Source of the DNA: Muribaculaceae bacterium
GTDB taxonomy: Bacteria; Bacteroidota; Bacteroidia; Bacteroidales; Muribaculaceae
Reading direction: 5' to 3'
Assembly (NCBI GenBank): GCA_022484565.1
Contig: JAKVKZ010000038.1
Location: 1 to 32,293, forward strand
Length of the DNA: 32,293 bases
Within the stretch, counting starts at the first letter, position 1; every line of letters begins with the position of its first letter. Under the pieces are notes generated by a model. It ran no database searches and had not been told where the DNA came from. It was given only the letters and a program-made list of their open reading frames with translations. Of this stretch, positions 16,341 through 25,063 are shown piece by piece. Position numbers and translations under genes: made by a program.

Positions 16341-17058
16341 GGATTCACAGGATTGGAAACAACGTACTGGCCTGCTGCTTGGTGAGGAAAGCGTGGAGAA
16401 GCTGACCTCACGGAGTGTGATGGTCGTAGGCATAGGTGGAGTAGGGGCTTTTGCCGCTGAAATGCTTGCCCGTGCTGGAGTGGGGCATCTCACTCTCGTC
16501 GATGGCGATGTGGTGAGTGTCACTAATCTCAACCGTCAGCTTCCAGCTCTCCATTCCACTTTAGGAATGCAGAAGGTGGAGGTGATGCGTCAGCGTATCC
16601 TCGACATCAACCCAGATGCAGATGTGAATGTTGTCAGTAAGTTTATTGATATTGACGCCGTCTCGGAGTTGCTTGCGCCAGGTTTCGATTTTGTAGTTGA
16701 TGCAATAGATGCTGTCGCCCCAAAGGTGGCTTTGATTGAGCGTTGCGTTCATTCTGGCACGAAGATTGTATCTTCAATGGGTGCAGGCGGAAGAAAGGAC
16801 CCTACTGTGGTGCAGATTGTGGATATTTCCAAAACTTACCACGATGGACTTGCACGTGCAGTCCGTCAGCGGCTACGCTTCAAGGGTATAAGCAGCGGCG
16901 TGAAAGTGGTGTGGAGTCCGGAGCAGCCAAGCAAGTCGGCCTGCCAGCTTACCGATGAACTGCCCAACAAGCGTTCAAGTTATGGCACAGTCAGTTACAT
17001 GCCTTGTGTGTTCGGATGTGTGCTTGCCTCACATGTAATTATGCATTTATCGAAATAA
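16339..17058 (+). CDS. tcdA: tRNA threonylcarbamoyladenosine dehydratase (ThiF/E1-like)
   Basis: A 239-residue cytoplasmic enzyme of the E1-like family. TcdA uses ATP to cyclise the t6A base at position 37 of ANN-decoding tRNAs to ct6A. The nucleotide-binding loop GIGGVG is at 31-36, and the family motif [15 protein letters not shown] at 53-67. The segment [12 protein letters not shown] and the C-terminal [12 protein letters not shown] fit TcdA/CsdL rather than the longer ThiF or MoeB proteins. It is the first gene of a tight run; the ABC ATPase start follows 11 bases after its stop. Another t6A-linked enzyme, MtaB, is encoded about 12.6 kb downstream in a different operon. Confidence 0.9.
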   Translation: MDSQDWKQRTGLLLGEESVEKLTSRSVMVVGIGGVGAFAAEMLARAGVGHLTLVDGDVVSVTNLNRQLPALHSTLGMQKVEVMRQRILDINPDADVNVVSKFIDIDAVSELLAPGFDFVVDAIDAVAPKVALIERCVHSGTKIVSSMGAGGRKDPTVVQIVDISKTYHDGLARAVRQRLRFKGISSGVKVVWSPEQPSKSACQLTDELPNKRSSYGTVSYMPCVFGCVLASHVIMHLSK

Positions 17059-17069
17059 TCATAAATGAA

Positions 17070-17789
17070 ATGATTGAAGTCAAAAATATAAACAAGAGCT
17101 ATGGCTCGCTGCAGGTGCTGCGCGACGTCTGTGTGGAAATCGGCAGTGGCGAAATCGTGTCGATTGTCGGACCAAGTGGTGCGGGTAAGACGACTTTGCT
17201 TCAGATTATCGGCACTCTCGATCGTCCCGACAGCGGCAGCATTATCTACGACGGCAACGATGTGCTACGTCTGCGCGACCGCGACCTTGCGCATTTCCGC
17301 AACCGCAACATAGGTTTCGTTTTCCAGTTCCATCAGCTTTTGCCTGAATTCACCACTCTTGAGAATGTGGCCATTCCAGCTTTAATCGGTGGCATGCGCC
17401 AAAGCGAGGCATATAAGCGTGCCGGTGAATTGATTGATTTCATGGGTTTGGGTTCGCGCATCGACCATAAGCCTGCTCAGCTTTCGGGTGGTGAACGCCA
17501 GCGTGTGGCGGTTGCCCGTGCATTGGTCAATAAGCCTTCTGTAATCCTTGCCGATGAGCCTTCGGGCAGTCTCGACACTCAGAATAAGCAGGAACTGCAT
17601 CGTCTGTTTTTCAGCCTTCGCGACGAATTCAAGCAGACTTTTGTGATTGTAACTCATGATGAAAGCCTTGCTCAGGACACTGACCGCGTGCTTCACATGC
17701 GTGATGGCGTGATTGAGAATGACGTGGCTAAATCGGTGAATGTTGCTCCGTCGGTTGACACTGCTCCAATAAATAACAACGTGATTTAA
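17070..17789 (+). CDS. lolD: ABC transporter ATP-binding protein, LolD-like
   Basis: A 239-residue ATPase from the ATG at 17070; an open frame extends upstream into tcdA, but homology begins at [12 protein letters not shown]. All ABC motifs are present: Walker [10 protein letters not shown] at 34-42, Q-loop Q86 in [13 protein letters not shown], signature LSGGE at 138-142, Walker B ending at E163 in VILADEP and H196 in THD. The stretch around the Q-loop is characteristic of LolD, which powers release of lipoproteins from the inner membrane. About 25 C-terminal residues after VLHMRDGVI are extra and low in complexity. No permease (LolC/LolE type) is next to it, so the partner is elsewhere. It might instead serve a MacB/FtsE-type exporter. 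Confidence 0.85.
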   Translation: MIEVKNINKSYGSLQVLRDVCVEIGSGEIVSIVGPSGAGKTTLLQIIGTLDRPDSGSIIYDGNDVLRLRDRDLAHFRNRNIGFVFQFHQLLPEFTTLENVAIPALIGGMRQSEAYKRAGELIDFMGLGSRIDHKPAQLSGGERQRVAVARALVNKPSVILADEPSGSLDTQNKQELHRLFFSLRDEFKQTFVIVTHDESLAQDTDRVLHMRDGVIENDVAKSVNVAPSVDTAPINNNVI

Positions 17790-17798
17790 TAATTTGAT

Positions 17799-18485
17799 AT
17801 GCTCCGTCGCCTTTCACATAGCTTTATGGTTTCCGTAGCTGCCGTTGCGGTCGCTTTGACGTTCGCATCTTGCAGCAGTGATTCCGATAATCCTTATTTC
17901 GGCGATTTCAGCTATGATATGGTGACTTATTTGGGCGCAGGCGATAATGGAGGTTCCGTTTTCTCTTTTCAGTCGCTTGACGATTCTCCGCTAATCACCC
18001 TTAATGCTCCTGCCACCACCTTGAATGGCGTTAATGCTGGACAGCGGTTGCTGCTGAATTATGTGGTGAATGATTCGGTTTCTTCCACGTTGAAGACTGT
18101 ATCTGTGAATGGTTATGCCAAAGCAATCACCGATTCCTTGCGTATAGCATCCCATCAGCGTCTGCTCACTCTTGCCATGGATTCCATTCAGCTCAAGAGC
18201 ATTTGGCGTTCGGGCAATTATATTAATCTCAATTGTTTTGTGAAATATACTGGTGAGGTTCGTGTGGTTTCTCTTGTGGTTGACGAGTCCACCAGAAATA
18301 ATTCAGTGGTCGATTGTTATTTTGTTCACGACATGAAGGGTGCTACGACATATTTTTGGAGGCGATGTTATTGCTCTTTCTATATAGGAAGTTTGTGGAA
18401 ATCATCTTCATGCCGCACTTTAAGGGTGCATCTCAACGACCTTTCATATCCGTCGATAAAGTATTACGATTTTAATAAAGAATAA
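17799..18485 (+). CDS. Lipoprotein, NigD-like
   Basis: A 228-residue probable lipoprotein: a basic start (MLRR), hydrophobic core and lipobox FAS-C25 followed by SSDSDN, whose acidic residues would fit surface export. The rest is beta-rich with no enzyme motif. The order (short acidic linker, FSYDMVTYLG, a beta domain with ITLNAP, then SIWRSGNYINLNC and HD) resembles NigD-like proteins of Bacteroidota, whose role is not firmly known. This match is from memory of the family pattern, so I hold it loosely. It starts 9 bases after the LolD-like gene, which handles lipoproteins, and 23 bases precede the next gene. Confidence 0.6.
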   Translation: MLRRLSHSFMVSVAAVAVALTFASCSSDSDNPYFGDFSYDMVTYLGAGDNGGSVFSFQSLDDSPLITLNAPATTLNGVNAGQRLLLNYVVNDSVSSTLKTVSVNGYAKAITDSLRIASHQRLLTLAMDSIQLKSIWRSGNYINLNCFVKYTGEVRVVSLVVDESTRNNSVVDCYFVHDMKGATTYFWRRCYCSFYIGSLWKSSSCRTLRVHLNDLSYPSIKYYDFNKE

Positions 18486-18508
18486 TCAATAAATTAATTC
18501 AAATCAAT

Positions 18509-18829
18509 ATGAATCAAGAAAATAAAGAAATAAAGATTGAGCTTACTCCTGATGTGGCTCAAGGTAAATATGCCAACCTTGCCGTTATTTCACATAGCGC
18601 AGGCGAGTTTTTCATCGATGCTATTTGCGTTGCTCCAAACACGCCTCAGGCTAAGGTGCAAAGCCGAATCATCATGAACCCTGTCAATGCTAAGCAACTT
18701 ATGCTTGCCTTGCAGGAGAATGTGCGTAAATATGAGGCTACTTTCGGTGAAATACGTCCCGTAAATACCAATAACAGCAATAACAATGGTGGTGTGCCGC
18801 CATTCATGATGCCTGGTGGACAGGCTTGA
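18509..18829 (+). CDS. DUF3467 family protein
   Basis: A 106-residue soluble protein with no signal peptide. The segments [30 protein letters not shown] and [22 protein letters not shown] are the conserved parts of the small DUF3467 family, common in Bacteroidota. The last 25 residues ([19 protein letters not shown]) are a flexible Asn/Gly/Pro tail. The molecular function is unknown. It sits 19 bases before cysS in the same run of genes. In other Bacteroidota it is often near translation or transcription genes, as I recall, but nothing in the sequence decides a role. Confidence 0.85.
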   Translation: MNQENKEIKIELTPDVAQGKYANLAVISHSAGEFFIDAICVAPNTPQAKVQSRIIMNPVNAKQLMLALQENVRKYEATFGEIRPVNTNNSNNNGGVPPFMMPGGQA

Positions 18830-18848
18830 TGATTTAAGTCAGTTTATT

Positions 18849-20324
18849 ATGGATAATCCACTTTATATCTACAACACTCTTTCGCGCACAAAGCAGCAGT
18901 TTGTGCCGCTCAGTGCTCCGCATGTGGGCCTGTACGTATGCGGTCCTACTGTTTACGGCGATGCGCATCTCGGGCATGCCCGTCCTGCCATCACTTTTGA
19001 TGTGCTTTACCGTTATCTCACGCATCTTGGCTATAAAGTCCGCTATGTGCGCAACATCACCGATGTTGGCCATCTTGAGCACGATGCCGATGAGGGTGAG
19101 GACAAAATATGCAAGAAAGCTCGATTGGAAAAGCTTGAGCCGATGGAGGTTGTGCAGTACTACACCAACCGCTACCATCACGATATGGAGCTTCTCAATG
19201 TGTTGCCGCCAAGCATCGAACCTCATGCTTCGGGCCATATTATCGAGCAGATTGAATATGTGAAGCAGATTCTCAAATCGGGCTATGCCTACGAGAGCGA
19301 GGGTTCTGTATATTTTGATGTCGTGAAATACAATAACGACCATCATTATGGCATTCTTTCAGGCCGCAACATTGAGGATCTGCTCAACACCACGCGTGCC
19401 CTCGACGGACAAAGCGAGAAGCATAATCCGCTTGATTTCGCACTTTGGAAAAAGGCTTCGCCTTCCCACATAATGCATTGGCCATCGCCTTGGAGCGAGG
19501 GCTTCCCGGGTTGGCATCTTGAATGTTCCACAATGGGTACGAAATATCTTGGCGAAGAATTCGATATCCATGGAGGCGGCATGGACCTTATGTTCCCGCA
19601 CCATGAGTGCGAGATTGCACAATCGGTTGCTCATTCTGGCCATCAGGCTGTGCGCTACTGGATGCACAACAACATGATTACCATCAATGGTCAGAAGATG
19701 GGCAAGTCGCTCGGCAATTTCATCACCCTTGAGGAGTTCTTTGCCGGCAGCCATAAGATTTTACAAAAGGCTTATGGCCCAATGACGATTCGCTTCTTTA
19801 TCCTTATGGGGCATTACCGCAGCACTCTCGACTTCTCCAACGAGGCTCTTCAGGCTTCCGAAAAGGCTCTTGAGCGTATGCTTGATGGTTGGAAGCGTCT
19901 TAACGAGCTGAAGCCTTCAGATGCTTCTACAGTGACGGTGGGCGACATCAAAGCTAAATGCTATGAGGCGATGAACGATGACCTCAACACGCCAATCGTG
20001 ATTTCGCATCTTTTCGATGCCTGCCGTTCAATAAATCAGGTGCATGATGGCAACGCCACTATCACTCAGGCTGACATCGACACATTGAAGGATGTGTTCA
20101 AGACTTTCCTGTTCGACATAATGGGCGTGCGCGATGAACTTTCGGCTTCTGCCGGTGTTGATATGAAACCGTTTGAGGATGCAATTGACCTGTTGCTTAC
20201 TATCCGCAACAATGCCAAGGCTGAAAAGAATTGGGCAGTGAGCGATCTTATCCGTAACCGCCTTGCTGAAATTGGCTTCGACGTTAAGGACACTAAGGAT
20301 GGCTTTGAATGGAAATTGAAATAG
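18849..20324 (+). CDS. cysS: Cysteinyl-tRNA synthetase
   Basis: A 491-residue class I aminoacyl-tRNA synthetase that charges tRNA-Cys in the cytoplasm. I use the ATG at 18849 ([11 protein letters not shown]); an earlier in-frame GTG at 18816 would overlap the DUF3467 gene. The HIGH motif appears as HLGH at 40-43 and KMSKS as KMGKS at 283-287. The zinc site that selects cysteine is intact: C31 in [10 protein letters not shown]226 in HLECST, and H251 and E255 in FPHHECE. The C-terminal anticodon-binding part is present. It is the last gene of the tcdA run and is followed by a strong terminator. Confidence 0.97.
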   Translation: MDNPLYIYNTLSRTKQQFVPLSAPHVGLYVCGPTVYGDAHLGHARPAITFDVLYRYLTHLGYKVRYVRNITDVGHLEHDADEGEDKICKKARLEKLEPMEVVQYYTNRYHHDMELLNVLPPSIEPHASGHIIEQIEYVKQILKSGYAYESEGSVYFDVVKYNNDHHYGILSGRNIEDLLNTTRALDGQSEKHNPLDFALWKKASPSHIMHWPSPWSEGFPGWHLECSTMGTKYLGEEFDIHGGGMDLMFPHHECEIAQSVAHSGHQAVRYWMHNNMITINGQKMGKSLGNFITLEEFFAGSHKILQKAYGPMTIRFFILMGHYRSTLDFSNEALQASEKALERMLDGWKRLNELKPSDASTVTVGDIKAKCYEAMNDDLNTPIVISHLFDACRSINQVHDGNATITQADIDTLKDVFKTFLFDIMGVRDELSASAGVDMKPFEDAIDLLLTIRNNAKAEKNWAVSDLIRNRLAEIGFDVKDTKDGFEWKLK

Positions 20325-20349
20325 TCTGAAAAGGGTGAAAAATAATTAT

Positions 20350-20393
20350 AATGGCTTTGAAAGTCTTGTCTTTTGACTTTCAAAGCCATTTTT
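20350..20393 (+). terminator. Strong terminator after cysS (possibly bidirectional)
   Basis: Bases 20350-20365 (AATGGCTTTGAAAGTC) pair without mismatch with 20375-20390 around a 9-base loop, and the stem runs into a TTTTT tract. The + strand function is clear. The A/T-rich left side could also let it act on the - strand. Confidence 0.9.
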
Positions 20394-20440
20394 CGTGATT
20401 TTTCCAAAATAAATTGCGAAAAGGGATTAATGAAATGTTT

Positions 20441-20473
20441 TTTCCATTATATTTGCAATGCTATATATCTTTG
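20441..20473 (+). promoter_or_regulatory. Probable promoter region of the sensor kinase gene
   Basis: Two -7 type boxes precede the gene: TATATTTG (20448-20455), and TATCTTTG (20466-20473) with TTTC 21 bases before it. The second matches the consensus with one -33 mismatch, but it would start transcription within a few bases of the ATG at 20485. Which one is used cannot be decided. Confidence 0.4.
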
Positions 20474-20484
20474 TTTTGCCTTAA

Positions 20485-23400
20485 ATGAAAATTGTAAACA
20501 CTATCTTTAAATCAATTGTTACTGTTGCTGTCGTATTCACAGTTTACTTTATCCCGACATCTTCATTTGCTGCCGAGAATCCTTATGCAGGACGTACTGT
20601 AGTAATTAAGAGCGACTGGAATTATCCACCTTTCGAATATCTTAACGATAAAGGCATTCCCGAAGGATTTGATGTTGACCTTTTGAAGGCATTCATGAAA
20701 AAGATGGATGTGAAGTACAAATTGGAGCTTGGATATTGGGCAGATATTTATCGTGATGCACAATCGGGCAAGCTTGACCTTATTATGGGTATCGTAAAAA
20801 CTCCTCAGCGGGCAGGAAAATTTATTTTTAGTGACTCTTATGCTAAAGTTCAGTTTGGCATTGTAGTTAACACTGATTTGGAAGGAGTGGTTAAAAACAA
20901 GAAATGTAAAGTACTCGCTTATAAGGATAATGCTTTCAAAGATAAATTGGCCAAGCGTTATTCAGGCTACGACACTGTAAGTTATATGGACAATCCCCTC
21001 AGTACTTTGTTATGCGTTGAAAATGGCTCAATGGATGCTGCGTTCGGGAATTATTACACTCTCAAATATTACATTCTGAAGAATGGGTTGTCGAATCTTG
21101 AGATAAGCAAGTATAAATATGTCCCGACTTACGATTTGTGTTTTGCTTCGCGTGACCCTGAAATGATTGCGCTGGTCAATGAGGGAATAGCAAAATTGAA
21201 AGCCGATGGCACCTATCAGGAAATCTACGACAAGTGGTTTTCTGGCAATATTGAGCGCTATGGCGTGATGAGCCAGTCGTTGAAACTCTGGATTGCCGTT
21301 GTGTGCCTGCTTGTGGCAATTGTAGTTGTCGGTTCTGTGTTTATCTATTACTTGCGTCGTCGCGTTCAAAGTGCCGTAGCAAGAGTTACACGCCAAAATG
21401 ATATTCTCACGCTTTCCATTGCCATAGGTAATCTTAATGTCTGGACTTATGATGTGAAGTCGCATGTCTTTACTGTCTTGTTTGGCAATAGTAAGTGCTC
21501 CAATTTCCTCGATTTGCGCGACTCTGTTCATCCCGATGATGTAAAACTCTATGAGGATTTTGTGGAATCGGTTTTATCTGGTGAAAAATTGGACAACCGT
21601 AAGGTGGTGCGCTTCCGCAACAACGATAATTCCGGCTATGTCTATATCGATATTATTGTCAGGTCTACTGTTGACCGTCAAGGCTCGGTAGTTTCCGCTT
21701 TTGGCGTGAACAGGGATGTCACTGGCGTGTATAAGTCGGAGATAGAAATCAGTCATCAAAAGGATTTGCTCCAGACGATTTATGATAACATACCTATTGG
21801 ACTTTACCTTAATGATGCCACAGGCAAGGTACTGAAGGTTAATAATTTCAATCTTAAGAATTTTGGTACTAATGATGAGGAAGATTTGATAGGAGTGAAC
21901 CTCTTCGATGACCCTGACCTTTCCGAAGAAGTCAAGCAGAAGTTAAGAAGAGGCGAAAGCGTTTCTTATCAGATGAAGGTTGATTTTAAGACCAATGGCA
22001 AGTATTATAGGTCGATTTTGCCGACAGGAACGAAAATATTCAATGTGTCAACAGTGGTTGTACGTGATAAGAACGGAAAGATATATCGCTATCTTTCAAT
22101 GTTTCAGGATGTCACTCGCAGCTTGAGTGAAAGGCACATGCTTGAGGACTATAAGCGCAGGACAGACGTGGCTGTCCGTGGTGCTGGCATTGTCCTTTGG
22201 GAATTCGACCGAAAGAGCGGTAATTACATCAGTTACAACGAGCCGATAAATAATTATGATGACTCTAAGAAGCTGTTGATGTCTGATTATCTGAATGTGT
22301 TCCATCCCGATGATGTTGAGGCTGTCCTTGTCAATTATAAAGGTATGGAACGAGGTGATAAAATTACGCTCACACAGTCAGTCCGTGTTCATATTCCGGG
22401 CAGTTATGGCTGGCGGCATTGTGAAATCACCGTGTCACCATTTGAGATTGATGCCGATGGTAAAGTATCACGGTATGTGGGTGTGCGTCGCGACAACACT
22501 CGGTTTGTTGAACTTAATCAGCAGATTTCGGGGTATGTGGATAAAATCAATTACATTATTGCTGAAAGCCATTTGCTCCTCTTTGATTATGACCTTGCCA
22601 CGCATTGCATCACTTTGCGCTCTGGCGATGATTATATTTGCACATTCACTGTTGAAGAATATATTGAGCGAATCTATGCCCCCGACCGTGAAGAATTGCG
22701 TGTGTTCGCGAAGCGTCTCGACAATCGTGAGTTCGACAGGTACGAGGCTCACCGCCGTGTGCTTTCAGTTTCGGGTGATGGCTCCTTACGTTATGTTAAG
22801 GTTAATTGCGTGGCAATGCGTGATGATAAGGGCGTAATAACTTCGTATTCAGGATTGCGTACGGACATGACTGATATCGTTGAACTTCAGCATGGACTTG
22901 AAAAGGCTAAGTTGCAGGCCGAGACTGCCGACCGCCTGAAATCCGCGTTCCTTGCCAATATGAGCCATGAAATCCGCACACCGCTTAATGCTATAGTAGG
23001 TTTTAGTGAGCTGCTTGGTGGTGATGACGTCCTTCCTGAGGATAAGACAGAATATGTGAATATCATCAATTCCAATAGCGACTTGCTTTTGAGACTCATC
23101 AATGATATTCTTGACCTCTCGAAGATTGAGTCAGGTATGCTTGAATATAAGTCGGAGGAATTTGATTGGGCCAAATATTATGATGATTTGGTACGTTCAC
23201 TTGGCCAGCGCAAGCGTAATGAAGGTGTCGCTTATGTAGCCGACCATCCTTATTCCACTTGTATTATCGTTCAGGATAAGAACAGAATGGCGCAGATTAT
23301 CACTAATTTTGCCACTAATGCCATTAAATACACTGCCTCTGGTGAAGTCCATCTTGGATATGAAGTCGTTGATGGTGGGGTGAAACTCTGGAGCCGCGAC

Positions 23401-23655
23401 ACTGGCATTGGAATTGCTAAAGAAAAGCAGGATAGAATTTTCCGCCGTTTTGAGAAACTTGATGATTTTGCCCAAGGCACTGGTCTCGGATTGTCGATTT
23501 GCAAGGCAATAGTCGATGAACTGAATGGAAAAATCGGTTTTGAGTCGGAACTTGGCAAAGGTTCTTTATTCTGGGCGTGGATACCATGCGGGATTAAGCG
23601 TATTGTAGAAAAAGATGCGTCCAAGGATAATAAAACGGATACGGATATAAAATAG
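20485..23655 (+). CDS. Sensor histidine kinase with periplasmic SBP-type domain and PAS repeats
   Basis: A 1056-residue membrane sensor. Residues 1-30 are a signal peptide. About 35-255 form a bacterial extracellular solute-binding domain of family 3 (SDWNYPPFEY, GFDVDLLKAF, DLIMGIVKTPQRA, YQEIYDKWF), the type that binds amino acids. One membrane span lies at about 268-290. Four PAS-like segments follow (about 305-415, 425-545, 555-675 and 690-800). The kinase core has phospho-acceptor H828 (ANMSHEIRTPLN), N945 of the N box, D972 of the G1 box (DTGIGI) and GTGLGLS at 998-1004. No receiver or output domain is attached, so it must signal to a separate response regulator, not seen in this window. 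It resembles the EvgS/BvgS layout without the C-terminal phosphorelay. It directly precedes the arginine cluster, 207 bases before argR. Confidence 0.93.
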   Translation: MKIVNTIFKSIVTVAVVFTVYFIPTSSFAAENPYAGRTVVIKSDWNYPPFEYLNDKGIPEGFDVDLLKAFMKKMDVKYKLELGYWADIYRDAQSGKLDLIMGIVKTPQRAGKFIFSDSYAKVQFGIVVNTDLEGVVKNKKCKVLAYKDNAFKDKLAKRYSGYDTVSYMDNPLSTLLCVENGSMDAAFGNYYTLKYYILKNGLSNLEISKYKYVPTYDLCFASRDPEMIALVNEGIAKLKADGTYQEIYDKWFSGNIERYGVMSQSLKLWIAVVCLLVAIVVVGSVFIYYLRRRVQSAVARVTRQNDILTLSIAIGNLNVWTYDVKSHVFTVLFGNSKCSNFLDLRDSVHPDDVKLYEDFVESVLSGEKLDNRKVVRFRNNDNSGYVYIDIIVRSTVDRQGSVVSAFGVNRDVTGVYKSEIEISHQKDLLQTIYDNIPIGLYLNDATGKVLKVNNFNLKNFGTNDEEDLIGVNLFDDPDLSEEVKQKLRRGESVSYQMKVDFKTNGKYYRSILPTGTKIFNVSTVVVRDKNGKIYRYLSMFQDVTRSLSERHMLEDYKRRTDVAVRGAGIVLWEFDRKSGNYISYNEPINNYDDSKKLLMSDYLNVFHPDDVEAVLVNYKGMERGDKITLTQSVRVHIPGSYGWRHCEITVSPFEIDADGKVSRYVGVRRDNTRFVELNQQISGYVDKINYIIAESHLLLFDYDLATHCITLRSGDDYICTFTVEEYIERIYAPDREELRVFAKRLDNREFDRYEAHRRVLSVSGDGSLRYVKVNCVAMRDDKGVITSYSGLRTDMTDIVELQHGLEKAKLQAETADRLKSAFLANMSHEIRTPLNAIVGFSELLGGDDVLPEDKTEYVNIINSNSDLLLRLINDILDLSKIESGMLEYKSEEFDWAKYYDDLVRSLGQRKRNEGVAYVADHPYSTCIIVQDKNRMAQIITNFATNAIKYTASGEVHLGYEVVDGGVKLWSRDTGIGIAKEKQDRIFRRFEKLDDFAQGTGLGLSICKAIVDELNGKIGFESELGKGSLFWAWIPCGIKRIVEKDASKDNKTDTDIK

Positions 23656-23767
23656 GTGGTGGAATTTTGCCATAAATGGTACATTTTTAGTGCGCTTGGC
23701 GTTGCTGCGCTTATAATGCATTTATGAATATTTAAAGTTCTCTCTGTTATCTGATTGAAAGTTTTTT

Positions 23768-23785
23768 TGTGAATAAAAATGCAAT
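23768..23785 (+). promoter_or_regulatory. Candidate ARG box upstream of argR
   Basis: The 18 bases TGTGAATAAAAATGCAAT match the E. coli ArgR box consensus TNTGAATWWWWATTCANW at all but one constrained position (G for T at 23781). A half-site, TATGAATATTTA, lies at 23723-23734. The box is about 53-70 bases upstream of the predicted argR start point. Whether ArgR of this lineage uses the E. coli consensus is unknown. Confidence 0.45.
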
Positions 23786-23823
23786 TTTTTATGAAAATGT
23801 TCTTATTTTCGTGATTTTGTTAC

Positions 23824-23831
23824 TAATTTTG
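23824..23831 (+). promoter_or_regulatory. Probable -7 element of the argR promoter
   Basis: TAATTTTG matches the Bacteroidota -7 consensus and lies 32 bases before the argR ATG. The -33 position holds only TTCT/TCTT, so the promoter may be weak or activator-dependent. Confidence 0.4.
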
Positions 23832-23862
23832 CACTTAATATAATTTATAACGTCATAATTGT

Positions 23863-24363
23863 ATGAAAAATAAGAAAACAAGGCTGCAATTGATTCTTGA
23901 ACTGATAAAGCATAATTGTGTTGCCAGTCAGGACGAATTGGCTCGTCTGCTTGCAGCACGTGGCTTTATAGTTACTCAAGCCACGCTTTCTCGTGACCTT
24001 AAAACGCTTAAGGCCACTAAGGTCGCTACGGACATAGGAAATTATATGTACATTATTCCTGATGCCAACAATCTTCAGGACACTATGCTTCAGCAAGGTC
24101 AGACGAAGGTGCAGGCGGGGCAGCAGTCAAGCTTCATCTCGATAGATTTCTCAGGGCATACAGCCGTTATAAAGACTCGTAATGGTTATGCCAGTGGCCT
24201 TGCCTACGACATCGACATGAGCAAGCCTCCTGAGGTGCTTGGCACTATTGCAGGTGCCGACACCGTATTTGCTGTCCTTCGTGAGGGTGTTTCGCGTGAG
24301 CAGGCTCTTGAAGCTTTCTCGCGTTTTCTCCCAATCAATGTTGACGGTGCTGTTAAAGAATGA
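23863..24363 (+). CDS. argR: Arginine repressor
   Basis: A 166-residue ArgR/AhrC-family regulator that senses arginine and controls arginine genes. The N-terminal winged helix (about 5-70) has the recognition motif TQATLSRDLKTL at 38-49. The C-terminal hexamerisation and arginine-binding domain (about 90-160) has the LGTIAGADTVFAVLREG motif. In E. coli the matching site reads GDDT, with two aspartates touching arginine; here it is GADT (A132, D133). The protein leads the arginine cluster and probably regulates it and itself; a candidate ARG box lies upstream. Confidence 0.94.
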   Translation: MKNKKTRLQLILELIKHNCVASQDELARLLAARGFIVTQATLSRDLKTLKATKVATDIGNYMYIIPDANNLQDTMLQQGQTKVQAGQQSSFISIDFSGHTAVIKTRNGYASGLAYDIDMSKPPEVLGTIAGADTVFAVLREGVSREQALEAFSRFLPINVDGAVKE

Positions 24364-24429
24364 CATTATGTTGTAAATCGATATTATTTTTTTGTTGTTA
24401 TAAAAGAAAAGTAATTTTTTCATCTAAAA

Positions 24430-25020
24430 ATGATTGATGTTAATGAAATCGATGTGGTCGTTGCTTCGGCTGAACATGTAAAGTATGTTGACGAAGTTCT
24501 CGACACCATCACCCGGGCTTCTAAGGTCCGTGGCACCGGCATCGCTAAGCGGTCGCCTGAGTACGTTAAGCAGAAGATGATAGAGCGTAAGGCTGTTCTC
24601 GCTCTCTATCATGACGAATTTGCTGGCTTCAGCTATATTGAGAGCTGGAGCAATAAGCAGTTTGTGGCTAATTCCGGTCTGATTGTCGCCAATAAATTCC
24701 GCGGTATTGGACTTGCTACTCGTATTAAGCGACGAATTTTCGACCTTTCGCGCGAGATGTTCCCGAATGCCAAGATTTTTAGCCTTACCACGGGTGAAGC
24801 TGTCTTGAAAATGAACTATCAGCTCGGTTTCCGTCCTGTCACTTTCAATTCTCTTACTGAGGATGAGGCCTTTTGGCGCGGTTGCGAAAGTTGTGTCAAT
24901 TTCGACATTCTTCAGCGTAATGGTCGCCGTATGTGCCTTTGCACTGGGCTGCTTTATGACCCTGAGGAACATAAAAACAATGCCGATGCAGCATTCAAGG
25001 CTGATGTGGAGGCAAAATAA
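24430..25020 (+). CDS. GNAT acyltransferase of the arginine cluster (candidate N-acylglutamate synthase)
   Basis: A 196-residue GCN5-related N-acyltransferase. The acyl-CoA pyrophosphate loop is visible as NKFRGIGLATRIKRRIF at about 88-104, preceded by beta strands holding GFSYIESW. The C-terminus has several cysteines (WRGCESCVNF, MCLCTG) that could bind metal or be structural. It lies between argR and argG. No classical ArgA or ArgJ is seen here, and Bacteroidota are known to use succinylated rather than acetylated arginine intermediates. A GNAT in this same position in Bacteroides has, as I recall, been linked genetically to the first step, glutamate acylation. I infer an N-succinyl- or N-acetylglutamate synthase role; substrate preference is not visible. 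Confidence 0.8.
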   Translation: MIDVNEIDVVVASAEHVKYVDEVLDTITRASKVRGTGIAKRSPEYVKQKMIERKAVLALYHDEFAGFSYIESWSNKQFVANSGLIVANKFRGIGLATRIKRRIFDLSREMFPNAKIFSLTTGEAVLKMNYQLGFRPVTFNSLTEDEAFWRGCESCVNFDILQRNGRRMCLCTGLLYDPEEHKNNADAAFKADVEAK

Positions 25021-25063
25021 TTATCATTCATTTATTTAAAACTATTTAATTGCATTATAAAAA

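Noticed and set aside
17004..17069. Upstream extension of the LolD-like frame
   Set aside because: It overlaps tcdA coding sequence; family homology begins at the ATG at 17070.
23656..23862. Response regulator or receiver domain for the sensor kinase
   Set aside because: I looked at the end of the kinase and the following gap; no receiver motif or small gene is present.
25021..25063. Second ARG box before argG
   Set aside because: Only a half-site (ATTCATT) is seen; the other half does not match.
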